From: Streptomyces sp. V1I1
GTDB lineage: Bacteria; Actinomycetota; Actinomycetes; Streptomycetales; Streptomycetaceae
Direction of reading: 5' to 3'
Assembly: GCF_030817355.1 (NCBI RefSeq)
Contig: NZ_JAUSZH010000001.1
Span: forward strand, 4,625,501-4,689,500
DNA length: 64,000 nt
The notes under the pieces were generated by a model that was not told where the DNA came from, made no database searches, and worked only from the letters and a program-made list of their open reading frames with translations. This document shows positions 34,812-43,953 of this stretch, piece after piece. Position 1 is the stretch's first letter. The number at the start of each line of letters is the position of its first letter. The position numbers and the translations under genes are program-made.

Positions 34812-36038
34812 ATGGAGACCTTCCCGAAGATCATCTCGGTGGACGACCACACGGTGGAGCCCCCCAACGTCTGGCGGGACCGGCTCCCGTCGAAGTACCA
34901 GGACACCGGCCCGCGGATCGTCCGGGCCCCGCTGAAGGAAATGACCTTCATGGGCGGCAAGTTCGCCCCGGTGATGGGCGCGCCGGGGGACGACGGGCCG
35001 ATAGGCGACTGGTGGGTGTACGAGGATCTGCACCGGCCGCTGACCAGGCTGGACACGGCGGTCGGCTTCGACCGCGACGAGATCAAGCTCGAGGTCATCA
35101 CGTACGAGCAGATGCGGGCGGGGTCGTACAGCGTCCCGGAGCGCCTGGCCGACATGGACGTCAACCACGTCCAGTCGGCGCTCTGCTTCCCGACGTTCCC
35201 GCGCTTCTGCGGCCAGACCTTCACCGAGGCGAAGGACCGCGAGCTGGGGCTGCTTGGGGTGCGCGCGTACAACGACTGGATGGTGGACGAGTGGTGCGGC
35301 CCGCAGGCGCACGGCCGCCTCGTCCCGCTCACGCTCATCCCGCTGTGGGACGCGGAGTTGGCGGCGGCGGAGGTCCGCCGCAACGCGGCGCGGGGCGTAC
35401 GGGCGGTGGCCTTCTCGGAGATACCCCCGCACCTAGGCCTCCCGTCCATCCACACGGATGAGTGGGACCCCTTCCTGCGGGCCTGCGACGAGACGGGCAC
35501 GGTGATCGCGATGCACATCGGCTCGTCCTCGAAGATGCCCTCGACGTCGGCGGACGCCCCGCCGGCCGTCGGCTCGACGATCACCTTCGCCAACTGCTGC
35601 TTCTCGATGGTCGACTGGCTGATGAGCGGCAAGTTCGAGCGCTTCCCCGGCCTGAAGATCATGTACGCGGAGGGCCAGATCGGGTGGATCCCGTACATCC
35701 TGGAGCGCGCGGACGTGGTCTGGGAGGAGAACCGCGGCTGGGGCGGGGTCGCGGACAAGGTCCACCGGCCCCCGTCCGAGCTCTTCACGGAGCATGTGTA
35801 CGGCTGCTTCTTCGACGACGCGTTCGGGCTGAAGAACCTGGACGCGATCGGGGTGGGGAATGTGCTGTACGAGACGGACTACCCGCACTCGGACTCCACG
35901 TGGCCGAAGTCGAAGGAGGTCGGGGAGAGCCAGATGGGCCACTTGGCGGGGGATGTGGTGGAGCGGATCGTGCGGGGCAATGCGATCGAACTGCTGGGGT
36001 TGACGGACGAGGGCCTCTGGGCGGGGCCCGGGGCCTGA
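34812..36038 (+). CDS. Amidohydrolase-2-family protein (ACMSD-like)
   Basis: 408 residues from ATG 34812; GTG 34803 is a near alternative and neither has a good ribosome site, so translation may be leaderless. Motifs of PF04909 are IISVDDHTVEPPNVW (metal-binding region at the N-terminus), RLVPLTLIPLWD, AMHIGSS, MYAEGQIGWIPYILERAD and LYETDYPHSDSTWP with the late Asp. Relatives decarboxylate or hydrolyse ring-cleavage products. The family is common in actinobacterial clusters for polycyclic and terpenoid substrates. It is under operator copy 9. The next gene starts 65 bp downstream. Confidence 0.88.
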   Translation: METFPKIISVDDHTVEPPNVWRDRLPSKYQDTGPRIVRAPLKEMTFMGGKFAPVMGAPGDDGPIGDWWVYEDLHRPLTRLDTAVGFDRDEIKLEVITYEQMRAGSYSVPERLADMDVNHVQSALCFPTFPRFCGQTFTEAKDRELGLLGVRAYNDWMVDEWCGPQAHGRLVPLTLIPLWDAELAAAEVRRNAARGVRAVAFSEIPPHLGLPSIHTDEWDPFLRACDETGTVIAMHIGSSSKMPSTSADAPPAVGSTITFANCCFSMVDWLMSGKFERFPGLKIMYAEGQIGWIPYILERADVVWEENRGWGGVADKVHRPPSELFTEHVYGCFFDDAFGLKNLDAIGVGNVLYETDYPHSDSTWPKSKEVGESQMGHLAGDVVERIVRGNAIELLGLTDEGLWAGPGA

Positions 36039-36102
36039 TGTCTGGGCAACACCGCCCCGTAGCGCAGTACCCGGCAGCGGTTTTCCGGGGCACCATCAGG
36101 GC

Positions 36103-36516
36103 ATGACGATGCCGCTCGCCGAAGCCGAGAAGATCCTCGCCGACAACTTCGCACCCTGGGTGCTCGATCTCGGGCTCGCCGTCGTCGAGACCGGCGAGCG
36201 CCACGCCGTGTTGCGGCTGCCCTGGTCCGAACGGCTCGCCCGGGAAGGCGGCGCGCTGTCCGGGCAGGCGCTCATGGCCGCCGCGGACACCGCCACCGTG
36301 ATCGCCGTCGCGTCGGCACGCGGTGCGTACGGGCCGATGACCACCGTCCAGCAGTCCACCACCTTCCAGCGCGCGGTTCTCGGCGCCGACGTACTGCTCG
36401 ACGCCCGCATCACCAAGCTCGGGCGCCGCATGGCCTTCGCGGACGTCACCATGACGGCCGACGGCTCCGAGGACGTCGCCGCCCGTGCCTCCACCGTGTA
36501 CGCCCTGCTCGGCTGA
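36103..36516 (+). CDS. PaaI-type hotdog-fold thioesterase
   Basis: 137 residues. The hotdog fold is seen in GERHAVLRLPWSERLAREGGALSGQALMAAADTATVIA and PMTTVQQSTTFQRAVLGADVLLDARITKLGRRMAFADVTM. The catalytic acidic residue of this family usually sits in the GGALSGQ..AAAD helix, where Asp is present. It would hydrolyse acyl-CoA, perhaps to relieve stalled CoA esters. It follows the amidohydrolase gene and may be co-transcribed, though the 64-bp gap leaves room for a promoter. Confidence 0.85.
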   Translation: MTMPLAEAEKILADNFAPWVLDLGLAVVETGERHAVLRLPWSERLAREGGALSGQALMAAADTATVIAVASARGAYGPMTTVQQSTTFQRAVLGADVLLDARITKLGRRMAFADVTMTADGSEDVAARASTVYALLG

Positions 36517-36575
36517 GGCTGCCGACGGGCGACCGGCGACCGGCGATGTCAGTGGCGAGGTGTTCAATCGGAGGC

Positions 36576-37217
36576 ATGTCCATCAGACGCGAGCGTGCCA
36601 ATGGCGACCCCTTCTCGCACCGGCCCCCCGTCCCCGACGAAGGGCTCGTCATCAGGGGCGAGGATTGGTACGGACGGGATCTGTCCGGGCAGAGATTCAC
36701 CCGCCACACCTTCTACGACACCGACTGGACCGAGGTCGTCAACGACGGCGGCATCTTCGACGAGTGCACCTTCTCGGGCGTACGGTTCAACGCCTCCCGG
36801 CACACCAACGCCGCCTTCACCAACTGCACCTTCAAGAGCTGCACCTTCTTCGACACCCGGTTCGAGCAGTGCAAGGCCGTCGGCAGCCTCTTCCAGCAGT
36901 CCACCTTCAACCTCTTCTCCGTAACCGGCGGTGACTGGTCCTTCGTCGGGCTCCCCGGTGCCGATCTGCGCAAGGCGGTCTTCGAAGGTGTGCGGATGCG
37001 GGAGGCCGACCTCACCGCCGCCCGGCTGGAAGGGGCGACCCTCGCGCGCGTGGATCTGTCCGGGGCCATGCTGCACGGCTCGAAGCTCACCGGTGCGGAT
37101 CTGCGCGGCAGCGACCTGTCCGCCCTCGATCCCCTCACCGTCGAACTCGCGGGCGCGAAGATCGATCTGGAGCAGGCCGCCGTCATCGCCACCACGCTGG
37201 GGTTCGACGTGAGCTGA
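36576..37217 (+). CDS. Pentapeptide-repeat protein
   Basis: 213 residues if started at ATG 36576; ATG 36546 is in frame and the ribosome site GGAGG is crowded against the former. From about residue 35 on, the sequence is built of A(D/N)Lxx-type fives: FDECTFSGVRFNAS, FTNCTFKSCTFFDTRF, LRKAVFEGVRMREADL and LARVDLSGAMLHGSKLTGADLRGSDL. These fold as a right-handed quadrilateral beta-helix. Some relatives shield DNA gyrase from quinolones or toxins; there is no evidence for that here. No operator of the shared type precedes it. Confidence 0.85.
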   Translation: MSIRRERANGDPFSHRPPVPDEGLVIRGEDWYGRDLSGQRFTRHTFYDTDWTEVVNDGGIFDECTFSGVRFNASRHTNAAFTNCTFKSCTFFDTRFEQCKAVGSLFQQSTFNLFSVTGGDWSFVGLPGADLRKAVFEGVRMREADLTAARLEGATLARVDLSGAMLHGSKLTGADLRGSDLSALDPLTVELAGAKIDLEQAAVIATTLGFDVS

Positions 37218-37274
37218 GGCCGGTTGCCGTCCGCGCACTTGCCGTCCGCGCACTTGCGGCCCGCGCACCCCTTG

Positions 37275-37291
37275 TCTGATGGGCCGTCAGG
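37275..37291. promoter_or_regulatory. Operator copy 10 (luciferase-like/SDR operon, distal)
   Basis: TCTGATGGGCCGTCAGG, 12 of 14 half-site bases match. Its centre is 41 bp from copy 11. Confidence 0.75.
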
Positions 37292-37315
37292 TACGACGAT
37301 GGCCCCGCCCGACTA

Positions 37316-37332
37316 GTTGACGGAGCGTCAAG
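37316..37332. promoter_or_regulatory. Operator copy 11 (luciferase-like/SDR operon, proximal)
   Basis: GTTGACGGAGCGTCAAG is less close to the consensus (10 of 14), but keeps the TGACG/CGTCA core. It ends 22 bp before the GTG start at 37355. Confidence 0.65.
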
Positions 37333-37354
37333 TCAAGGCGGAGGAGGCGGCACG

Positions 37355-38302
37355 GTGCACGTGCAGGTACTGCCCAAGGGGCGGCTGTCGTACGGGATGC
37401 AGCTCCCCGTCCAGTCGCAGAGCACCATCTACGCCGAGCCGTGGGAGGCCGACGCCGGCGCCGAGGACCTCGCCGAGATCGCCAGAGCCGCCGACCGCGC
37501 CGGATTCGCCTATCTCGCGAGCTGCGACCATGTCGCGATCCCGCGGCGGCTCGCCGGTGCCATGTCCACCGTCTGGTACGACCCCGTCGCCACCCTCTCC
37601 TTCCTCGCCGGGATCACCGAGCGCGTCCTGCTGCTCAGCCATGTCGCCGTCGTCGGGCTGCGGCACCCCCTTGTGACCGCCAAGCAGTACGCCACCCTGG
37701 ACCATCTCTCCGGCGGGCGGCTGATCCTCGGGGTCGGGGCCGGACATGTGGCGGAGGAGTTCGAGGCGCTGGGCGCCGACTTCGCCGCGCGCGGGGCGGT
37801 GCTCGACGAGACGATCGATGCGCTCAGGGCGGCGCTCGGCGAGGACGAGTACCCCGAGTTCGCCGGGGAACGGTTCTCCTTCAGCGGGCTCGGGCAGCGC
37901 CCCAGGCCCGCCCAGCCGCGGATCCCCCTCTGGGTCGGCGGCTCCTCGCCCGCCGCCGTGCGCAGGGCCGCCGTACGGGGCGACGGCTGGCTTCCTCAGG
38001 GTGACCCGCGTACGGAACTCCCCGACCGGATCGCCAAGCTGAAGGCCCTGCGCGAAGAGGCAGGCATCACCGAACCCATCGAGATCGGGGCGATCACCGA
38101 GCCCCTGTACGTGGGGGAGTCGGACTGGGCGGTCGGACGCCGCACCCTGACCGGCAAGCCCGACGCCATCGCCGAGTCGCTGCGCGAGTACGCCGCGATG
38201 GGCGTGCACCAGATCCAGGTGCGGTTCCGCAGCCGGAGCCGTACCGAGCTCACCGACCAGATCGCGGCGTTCGGCGCCGACGTGGCTCCGCACCTGAACT
38301 GA
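37355..38302 (+). CDS. Luciferase-like monooxygenase, LLM class F420-dependent type
   Basis: 315 residues from GTG 37355 with GAGGAGG eight bases upstream. TIM-barrel LLM features are ASCDHVAIPRR, WYDPVATLSFLAGITERVLLLSHVAVVGLRHPLVTAKQYATLDHLSGGRLILGVGAGHV (broken over several strands), PLWVGGSSPAAVRRAA and GDGWLPQG. Such proteins oxidise or oxygenate with F420 or FMNH2. It is first in an operon with the SDR gene 10 bp downstream, behind two operators. The substrate is unknown; a hydroxyl or keto intermediate of the shared pathway is likely. Confidence 0.88.
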   Translation: MHVQVLPKGRLSYGMQLPVQSQSTIYAEPWEADAGAEDLAEIARAADRAGFAYLASCDHVAIPRRLAGAMSTVWYDPVATLSFLAGITERVLLLSHVAVVGLRHPLVTAKQYATLDHLSGGRLILGVGAGHVAEEFEALGADFAARGAVLDETIDALRAALGEDEYPEFAGERFSFSGLGQRPRPAQPRIPLWVGGSSPAAVRRAAVRGDGWLPQGDPRTELPDRIAKLKALREEAGITEPIEIGAITEPLYVGESDWAVGRRTLTGKPDAIAESLREYAAMGVHQIQVRFRSRSRTELTDQIAAFGADVAPHLN

Positions 38303-38312
38303 GGAGTGTGGC

Positions 38313-39074
38313 ATGGGAAAGCTCGACGGACGCGTCGTCCTGATCACGGGCGCCGCGCGCGGACAGGGCGAGCAGGAGGCACGGCTCTTCGCGGCGGAGG
38401 GCGCCAGGGTGGTGCTCGCCGATGTGCTCGACGACCAGGGTGAGGCCCTTGCCAAGGAGCTGGGCGAGGGCACTGCTGTGTACAGCCACCTCGACGTCGG
38501 TGAGGAAGGCGACTGGGTCGCCGCCGTTGCCGCGGCGAAGGACGCGTTCGGGAAGATCGACGGGCTGGTCAACAACGCGGGCATTCTGCACTTCAACGAG
38601 CTGGTGTCCACGCCGCTGGAGGAGTTCCAGCGGATCATCCAGGTCAATCAGGTCGGCTGCTTCCTCGGCATCCGCACTGTCGCGCCCGAGATCGAGGCGG
38701 CCGGCGGCGGGACGATCGTCAACACCGCCTCTTACACGGCCCTGACGGGCATGGCGGGCGTGGGCGCGTACGCCGCGACCAAGCACGCGACCCTCGGCCT
38801 GACCCGGGTCGCCGCGCTGGAGCTGGCCACGAAGAAGATCCGTGTCAACGCGGTCTGCCCGGGCGCGGTGGACACCCCGATGAGCAATCCGGACGGCGTG
38901 GACCGGGAGGCCGTTGCCGAGCTCTACAGCAAGCTCGTGCCGCTCGGCCGCGTCGGGCGGCCGGAGGAGGTGGCCAAGCTGGCGCTCTTCCTGAGCAGCG
39001 AGGACTCCTCGTACATCACCGGCCAGCCGTTCGTCATCGACGGCGGCTGGCTGGCCGGAGTGAGTCTTTTCTGA
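38313..39074 (+). CDS. Short-chain dehydrogenase (3alpha/20beta-hydroxysteroid dehydrogenase-like)
   Basis: 253 residues of classical SDR type: TGAARGQG near residue 12, NNAG near 87, the catalytic YAATK near 151 and the PGAVDTPM substrate loop. The GQG variant of the cofactor motif and the overall pattern resemble actinobacterial 3alpha(20beta)-hydroxysteroid and carveol dehydrogenases. It lies 10 bp after the luciferase-like gene and is probably co-transcribed. The last codons and stop overlap operator copy 12, which belongs to the next gene. Confidence 0.88.
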   Translation: MGKLDGRVVLITGAARGQGEQEARLFAAEGARVVLADVLDDQGEALAKELGEGTAVYSHLDVGEEGDWVAAVAAAKDAFGKIDGLVNNAGILHFNELVSTPLEEFQRIIQVNQVGCFLGIRTVAPEIEAAGGGTIVNTASYTALTGMAGVGAYAATKHATLGLTRVAALELATKKIRVNAVCPGAVDTPMSNPDGVDREAVAELYSKLVPLGRVGRPEEVAKLALFLSSEDSSYITGQPFVIDGGWLAGVSLF

Positions 39075-39086
39075 CTGGGCGTCAGG
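39070..39086. promoter_or_regulatory. Operator copy 12 (overlapping the SDR stop codon)
   Basis: TCTGACTGGGCGTCAGG, 12 of 14 half-site bases match. It includes the SDR stop at 39072-39074 and lies 66 bp from copy 13, centre to centre. Confidence 0.7.
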
Positions 39087-39135
39087 GGCATCTATTGACG
39101 CTTCACCCGTGCGGTGGAACAGTCGAGCACTCAGA

Positions 39136-39152
39136 TCTGACGGTTCGTCAGA
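39136..39152. promoter_or_regulatory. Operator copy 13 (perfect palindrome)
   Basis: TCTGACGGTTCGTCAGA, a perfect 7+7 inverted repeat and the best copy in the window. It ends 24 bp before the TTG start of the luciferase-like gene. Confidence 0.9.
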
Positions 39153-39176
39153 AATATAGGACGGCGGTGAACCACC

Positions 39177-40298
39177 TTGGAATTCGGGCTCTTTGTACAG
39201 GGATACGTCGGCAAGCGCGCCGAGACCGACCCGCTCGCCGAGCACAAGGCGCTGATGGAGGAGACCGAGTACGTCATCCAGGCGGACAAGTCCGGGTTCA
39301 AGTACGCCTGGGCCTCCGAGCACCACTTCCTGGAGGAGTACTCGCACCTCTCGGCGAGCGACGTGTTCCTCGGCTATCTCGCGCACGCGACGGACCGGAT
39401 CCATCTGGGCTCGGGCATCTTCAACCCGCTGGCGCCCGTGAATCACCCCGTGAAGGTCGCCGAGAAGGTCGCCATGCTCGACCATCTCTCCGAAGGCCGC
39501 TTCGAGTTCGGTTCGGGCCGCGGCGCAGGCAGCCACGAGATCCTCGGCTTCCTGCCGGGCATCACCGATATGAACCACACCAAGGAACTCTGGGAAGAGA
39601 CGATCGCGGAGTTCCCCAAGATGTGGCTCCAGGAGGAGTACGTCGGCTTCCAGGGCAAGCACTGGTCGCTGCCGCCGCGCAAGGTGCTGCCGAAGCCGTA
39701 CGGGAAGTCCCACCCGGCGATGTGGTACGCGGCCGGATCGCCGCCGTCCTACGCCATGGCCGCGAAGAAGGGGCTGGGGGTGCTGGGCTTCAGCGTGCAG
39801 AAGGTCTCCGACATGGAGTGGGTGCTGGAGCAGTACAAGACGGCGATCATCGAGGCGGAGCCGGTGGGGGACTTCGTCAATGACAACGTGATGGTGACGT
39901 CGACGGCGATCTGTGCGCCGACGCACGAGGAGGCGGTGCGCATCGCGGCGGGCGGCGGGCTGCACTACCTCCAGTCGCTGGTCTTCCGCTACCACGACAC
40001 CTTTCCGCGGCCGGAGGGTTTCCCGGTGTGGCCGGAGACTCTGCCCGAGTTCAACGAGGAGATCATCGAGCTGCTCATCGCCGAGGAGTTGCTGATCTGC
40101 GGTGATCCGGACGAGGTGCTCACGCAGTGCAAGCGCTGGGAGCAGGCGGGGGCGGACCAGCTCTCGTTCGGGCTTCCGATCGGGATCTCGCGTGAGGACA
40201 CGCTTCAGTCGATACGGCTGATCGGGGAGCATGTGATCCCGAAGATCGACACGGATCCGGTCCACCGGACGACGCGTTTCCGCCGGGCGGCGAGCTGA
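39177..40298 (+). CDS. Luciferase-like monooxygenase (bacterial luciferase family)
   Basis: 373 residues from TTG 39177, chosen because the protein then begins with the family-typical MEFGLFVQGYVG; the ribosome site is weak. Features are YAWASEHHFLEEYSHLSASDVFLGYLAHATDRIHLGSG, NHPVKVAEKVAMLDHLSEGRFEFGSGRG and WYAAGSPPSYAMAAKKGLGVL. It probably uses FMNH2 or F420, and the flavin reductase at 6747 could serve it. It stands alone between two operators upstream and repeat element C downstream. Confidence 0.87.
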   Translation: MEFGLFVQGYVGKRAETDPLAEHKALMEETEYVIQADKSGFKYAWASEHHFLEEYSHLSASDVFLGYLAHATDRIHLGSGIFNPLAPVNHPVKVAEKVAMLDHLSEGRFEFGSGRGAGSHEILGFLPGITDMNHTKELWEETIAEFPKMWLQEEYVGFQGKHWSLPPRKVLPKPYGKSHPAMWYAAGSPPSYAMAAKKGLGVLGFSVQKVSDMEWVLEQYKTAIIEAEPVGDFVNDNVMVTSTAICAPTHEEAVRIAAGGGLHYLQSLVFRYHDTFPRPEGFPVWPETLPEFNEEIIELLIAEELLICGDPDEVLTQCKRWEQAGADQLSFGLPIGISREDTLQSIRLIGEHVIPKIDTDPVHRTTRFRRAAS

Positions 40299-40324
40299 GG
40301 ATGCCCCTGCGGGCCGCCCGAACC

Positions 40325-40620
40325 GGGGATCGGCCCCGGGCCCCGCGCCTCAATCGCCGGCGAGGCTTGATTTCGCGTCCGGGACCGCGGGCCTCAATCT
40401 CCCTCAGACTTCGTCCGGGGGGACCCCCACGGGGCTGGATTTCCGCCCGGGCGGACTTGAAGTTTCGCCGGTCGGCCTGAAGTTTCAGGCCGACCGGCGG
40501 AAATCAAGCCCGTCCGGCGTTTGAGGACAACGCTCGAAGGGCGTACCGGGGTCTGGGGCGGAGCCCCCCACGCGGCGGAGCCGCAAATCGATACAGCGGG
40601 AAGGGGCGGGTAGGGGAAAA
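40325..40620. repeat. Intergenic repeat element, copy C
   Basis: This is the third copy of the modular element. GGGCCCCGCGCCTCAATCGC opens it; the AGACTTCGTCCGGGGGGACC block is inverted relative to copies A and B; the central palindrome CGCCGGTCGGCCTGAA/TTCAGGCCGACCGGCG is kept; TTGAGGACAACGCTCGAAGG follows. The remaining 130 bp up to 40756 is GC-rich, low-complexity spacer with no gene. Together they separate two plus-strand genes. Confidence 0.8.
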
Positions 40621-40756
40621 CGCCCCCGCCCACAGAAACGGCGGCGGCCTCCCGGACCGCCGCCCCGGCCCCGGCCGGAGCGCGTCCGCGGCAGCGGCCT
40701 GCCGCCCGCGCCCCGGCCGGAGCCACGAATCACCCGACGCAGTGAAGGGACCCGTC

Positions 40757-42496
40757 ATGCTCGACCACCTCATTCGCTCCGCGACCGTCGTGGACGGGAC
40801 CGGCGCCCCCGCCTACGTCGCCGACGTCGGGATACGCGACGGCCGCATCGCCCTCATCGCACCCCCCGGCACCGTCGCCGAGGAGGCCAGGACGAGCGAG
40901 GACGCGTCCGGGCTCGTCCTCACCCCCGGCTTCGTCGACCCGCACACGCATTACGACGCGCAGCTGTTCTGGGACCCGTACGCCACGCCCTCCATGAACC
41001 ACGGCGTGACCACCGTCGCCGGCGGTAACTGCGGCTTCACCCTCGCCCCGCTCAACCCCGACCGTCCCGAGGACGCCGACTACACGCGCCGCATGATGTC
41101 CAGGGTCGAGGGCATGTCGCTGGTCGCCCTGGAGGACGGCGCGCCCTGGAACTGGCACACCTTCGGTGAGTATCTGGACGCCCTGGAGGGCCGGATCGCC
41201 GTCAACGCGGGCTTCATGGTGGGCCATTGCGCCCTGCGCCGGCATGTCATGGGGCCCGACGCGGTCGGCGGGCAGCCCACGCCCGAGCAGCTGGACGAGA
41301 TGCTCAGGCTCTTCCACGACGCGATGGACGCGGGCGCGTTGGGGCTTTCCACCACACAGTCATCCACCCACTCCGACGGCGACGGCAAACCGGTCGCGTC
41401 CCGGCACGCCAAGCCGGATGAACTCCTCGCACTGTCCAGGGCCGTCGCCGAGCACGAGGGCACGCAGCTCGAAGCGATCGTCGCGGGCTGCCTGGACCAG
41501 TTCGCCGACGAGGAGATCGATCTGTTCGTCGAGATGACAGCGGCGGCCGGGCGGCCGCTGAACTGGAACGTTCTCACCATCGACGCGTCCGTGCCCGAGC
41601 GCGTACCGCGCCAGCTGATAGCGAGCGAGCGCGCCCGCAAGGCCGGCGGCCGCATCGTCGCCCTGACCATGCCGATCCTCACCCCGATGAACATGTCGCT
41701 GGGGACCTTCTGCGCGCTCAATCTCATCCCCGGCTGGGGCGAGATCCTCTCCCTCCCCGTCCCCGAGCGGATCGAGAAGCTCCGCGACGCGGACGTACGG
41801 GCCGAGATGCTGCGCCGCGCCGACTCCAAGGAGGCCGGAGTCTTCCGCCGCCTCGCGAACTTCGGCCGCTACGTCATCGGCGACACGTACTCCAAGGAGA
41901 ACGAGGGTCTCAGCGGGCGGGTGGTGAAGGACATCGCGGCCGAGCGCGGCCAGGACGCCTTCCAGTGCCTCGTCGACATCTGCGCCAACGACCAGCTGCG
42001 TACGGTCCTGTGGCCGATGCCCACCGACAACGACCCGGCGAGCTGGGAGTTGCGCCGGCAGACCTGGCAGCACGAGGACGTCATGCTCGGCGGCTCCGAC
42101 GCGGGCGCGCACCTGGACCGGATGTGCGGTGCGCCGTACACCACGCGCTTCATCGGCGACTGTCTGCGCGGCCGCAAGCTCGTCGGCCTGGAGGAGGCCG
42201 TGAAGATGCTGACAGACGATCCGGCGCGCCTCTTCGGCCTGCGCGAACGCGGCCGCGTCCAGGAGGGCTTCCATGCCGACCTCGTCCTCTTCGACCCGCG
42301 GCGGATCGAGGCGGGCCCGGCGACCCTCGTACACGATCTGCCGGGCGACAGCCCGCGGCTGGACGCGAAGGCGATCGGCATCGTGTCGGTGCGGGTCAAC
42401 GGCGTGGAGACGATACGGGACGACCAGGTCACCGGAGCCGTGCCGGGCACGGTCCTCAGGTCCGGCCGCGACACGAAGACGGTGAGTACCAAGTGA
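40757..42496 (+). CDS. N-acyl-D-amino-acid deacylase-like amidohydrolase
   Basis: 579 residues from ATG 40757 behind AAGGGA. The metal-dependent hydrolase barrel begins IRSATVVDGTGAPAYVADVGIRDGRI, then FVDPHTHYDAQLFWDPYATPS (HxH metal ligands), GGNCGFTLAPL, VGHCALRRHVMG and, late, LGGSDAGAHLDRMCGAPYTTRFI with the catalytic Asp. It belongs to the D-aminoacylase group (PF07969), but members in catabolic clusters hydrolyse other amides or lactones. The stop overlaps the GTG of the aldehyde dehydrogenase gene, so both are coupled. No shared operator is visible upstream. Confidence 0.85.
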   Translation: MLDHLIRSATVVDGTGAPAYVADVGIRDGRIALIAPPGTVAEEARTSEDASGLVLTPGFVDPHTHYDAQLFWDPYATPSMNHGVTTVAGGNCGFTLAPLNPDRPEDADYTRRMMSRVEGMSLVALEDGAPWNWHTFGEYLDALEGRIAVNAGFMVGHCALRRHVMGPDAVGGQPTPEQLDEMLRLFHDAMDAGALGLSTTQSSTHSDGDGKPVASRHAKPDELLALSRAVAEHEGTQLEAIVAGCLDQFADEEIDLFVEMTAAAGRPLNWNVLTIDASVPERVPRQLIASERARKAGGRIVALTMPILTPMNMSLGTFCALNLIPGWGEILSLPVPERIEKLRDADVRAEMLRRADSKEAGVFRRLANFGRYVIGDTYSKENEGLSGRVVKDIAAERGQDAFQCLVDICANDQLRTVLWPMPTDNDPASWELRRQTWQHEDVMLGGSDAGAHLDRMCGAPYTTRFIGDCLRGRKLVGLEEAVKMLTDDPARLFGLRERGRVQEGFHADLVLFDPRRIEAGPATLVHDLPGDSPRLDAKAIGIVSVRVNGVETIRDDQVTGAVPGTVLRSGRDTKTVSTK

Positions 42497-43953
42497 CCTA
42501 CCCGCAGCGGTTGTTCATCGGTGGCGAGTGGGTCGAGCCCGACGGCGGGCACTACGAAGTACTCAACCCGGCCACCGAGGAGGTCGTCGGCCTCGCGCCC
42601 GAGGCGAGCCGCGACCAGGTGTACGCGGCAGCGGACGCCGCCCGCGAGGCCTTCCGCACGTGGTCCCGTACCGCCCCCGAGGAGCGCGCCCGGATCCTCG
42701 ACGCGGCCGCCGACGTCATCCAGCGCGAGTCCGAGCCGTACGCCCTCCTGGCCCGCGCCGAGTCCGGCGCGACCACGGCGACCGCGCGCGGTATGCAGGT
42801 CGCGGTGGGCGCGGCCCGCTTCCGGCGGTACGCGAAGGGCGCGCTGGAACCCGTGGAGCAGGGGCTGCCGCCGCAGATCAACGCCGCGGGCCCGATGGGC
42901 AGGGCGGGCGTGTTCGGGGCGCTCGCCGTACGCCGCCCGGTCGGCGTCGTCACCTGCATCACCTCGTACAACAACCCCTGGGCCAACCCGGCAGGCAAGG
43001 TCGCGCCCGCGCTCGCCATGGGCAACACGGTCGTCGTGAAGCCCGCCCCGCAGGACCCCCTCTCCGTCTACCGGATGGCCGAGGCCCTCGCGGAGGCGGG
43101 CGCGCCGCCCGGTGTCGTGAATGTCGTGACCGGCTCCGCGCCGGCCGTAGGCGAGGCCGCCGTCGACTCCCCGGAGGTCGACATGGTCAGCTTCACCGGC
43201 TCGACGGCGGTCGGACAGCGCATCGCGGAGGTCTGCGGCCGCGGGATGAAACGCCAGCTGATGGAGCTGGGCGGCAAGGGCGCGGCGCTGGTCTTCGACG
43301 ACGCGGATGTGGATTCCGCGGTGATGGGCATCGGCACCACGTTCTCCTTCTACAGCGGCCAGATCTGTACGGCGCCGACGCGGGTGATCGCGCAGCGCGG
43401 CATCTACGACCTGCTGATCGAGAAGCTGTCGGGTTACCTCACGCATATGAAGGTGGGCGACCCGGCGGAGCAGGGCACGGTGGTCGGCCCGGTGATCTCC
43501 GCGGCCCACCGTGACCGGGTCGAGTCGTACATCGAACTGGGGAAGAAGGAGGGCGCGCGGCTGGTCGCGGGCGGCGAGCGCCCGGCGTCACTGGACCGGG
43601 GTTTCTATGTCGCGCCGACGCTCTTCGCCGACTGCACGAACGACATGCGGGTGGTCAGGGAGGAGATCTTCGGCCCGGTGGTGGTCGTGGTGCCCTTCGG
43701 CGACGAGGAGGAGGGCGTCGCGCTGGCGAACGACAGCGACTACGGCCTGATCGACTACGTCTGGTCGGGGGATGTGGCCCGGGCGTTCCGGGTGGCGGGG
43801 GAATTGCGAGCGGGCGGGGTGGGCGTCAACACCATCGGCCGCAATATGGAGGCGCCGTTCGGCGGGTGCAAGAAGAGCGGAGTGGGGCGGGATGTGGGCT
43901 CGTACGCGCTGCATGCGTACAGCGAGCTGCAGTCGATCGTCTGGCCCGGCTGA
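42493..43953 (+). CDS. Aldehyde dehydrogenase (NAD(P)+)
   Basis: 486 residues from GTG 42493, inside the stop of the preceding gene. The ALDH hallmarks are complete: TSYNNPWANPAGKVAPALAMGN, KPAPQDPLSVYRMAEAL, FTGSTAVGQRIA, the general-base Glu in MELGGKGAAL, the nucleophile Cys in SGQICTAPTRV, and EEIFGPVVVVVPF. The C-terminus ends in NMEAPFGGCKKSGVGRDVG. It would oxidise an aldehyde to the acid for CoA activation. Its coupling to the amidohydrolase suggests that hydrolysis and oxidation of one intermediate are linked. Confidence 0.92.
   Translation: MTYPQRLFIGGEWVEPDGGHYEVLNPATEEVVGLAPEASRDQVYAAADAAREAFRTWSRTAPEERARILDAAADVIQRESEPYALLARAESGATTATARGMQVAVGAARFRRYAKGALEPVEQGLPPQINAAGPMGRAGVFGALAVRRPVGVVTCITSYNNPWANPAGKVAPALAMGNTVVVKPAPQDPLSVYRMAEALAEAGAPPGVVNVVTGSAPAVGEAAVDSPEVDMVSFTGSTAVGQRIAEVCGRGMKRQLMELGGKGAALVFDDADVDSAVMGIGTTFSFYSGQICTAPTRVIAQRGIYDLLIEKLSGYLTHMKVGDPAEQGTVVGPVISAAHRDRVESYIELGKKEGARLVAGGERPASLDRGFYVAPTLFADCTNDMRVVREEIFGPVVVVVPFGDEEEGVALANDSDYGLIDYVWSGDVARAFRVAGELRAGGVGVNTIGRNMEAPFGGCKKSGVGRDVGSYALHAYSELQSIVWPG

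Noticed and set aside
38250..40265. Open minus-strand frame of about 670 codons across the SDR and luciferase-like genes
   Set aside because: It is antisense to two well-supported genes and its protein is Arg/Val/His-rich without any family motif, as expected from a mirror frame in high-GC DNA.
41965..43953. Extended frame upstream of the aldehyde dehydrogenase
   Set aside because: The part before GTG 42493 overlaps the amidohydrolase gene in another frame and has no ALDH similarity; the GTGA overlap marks the true start.
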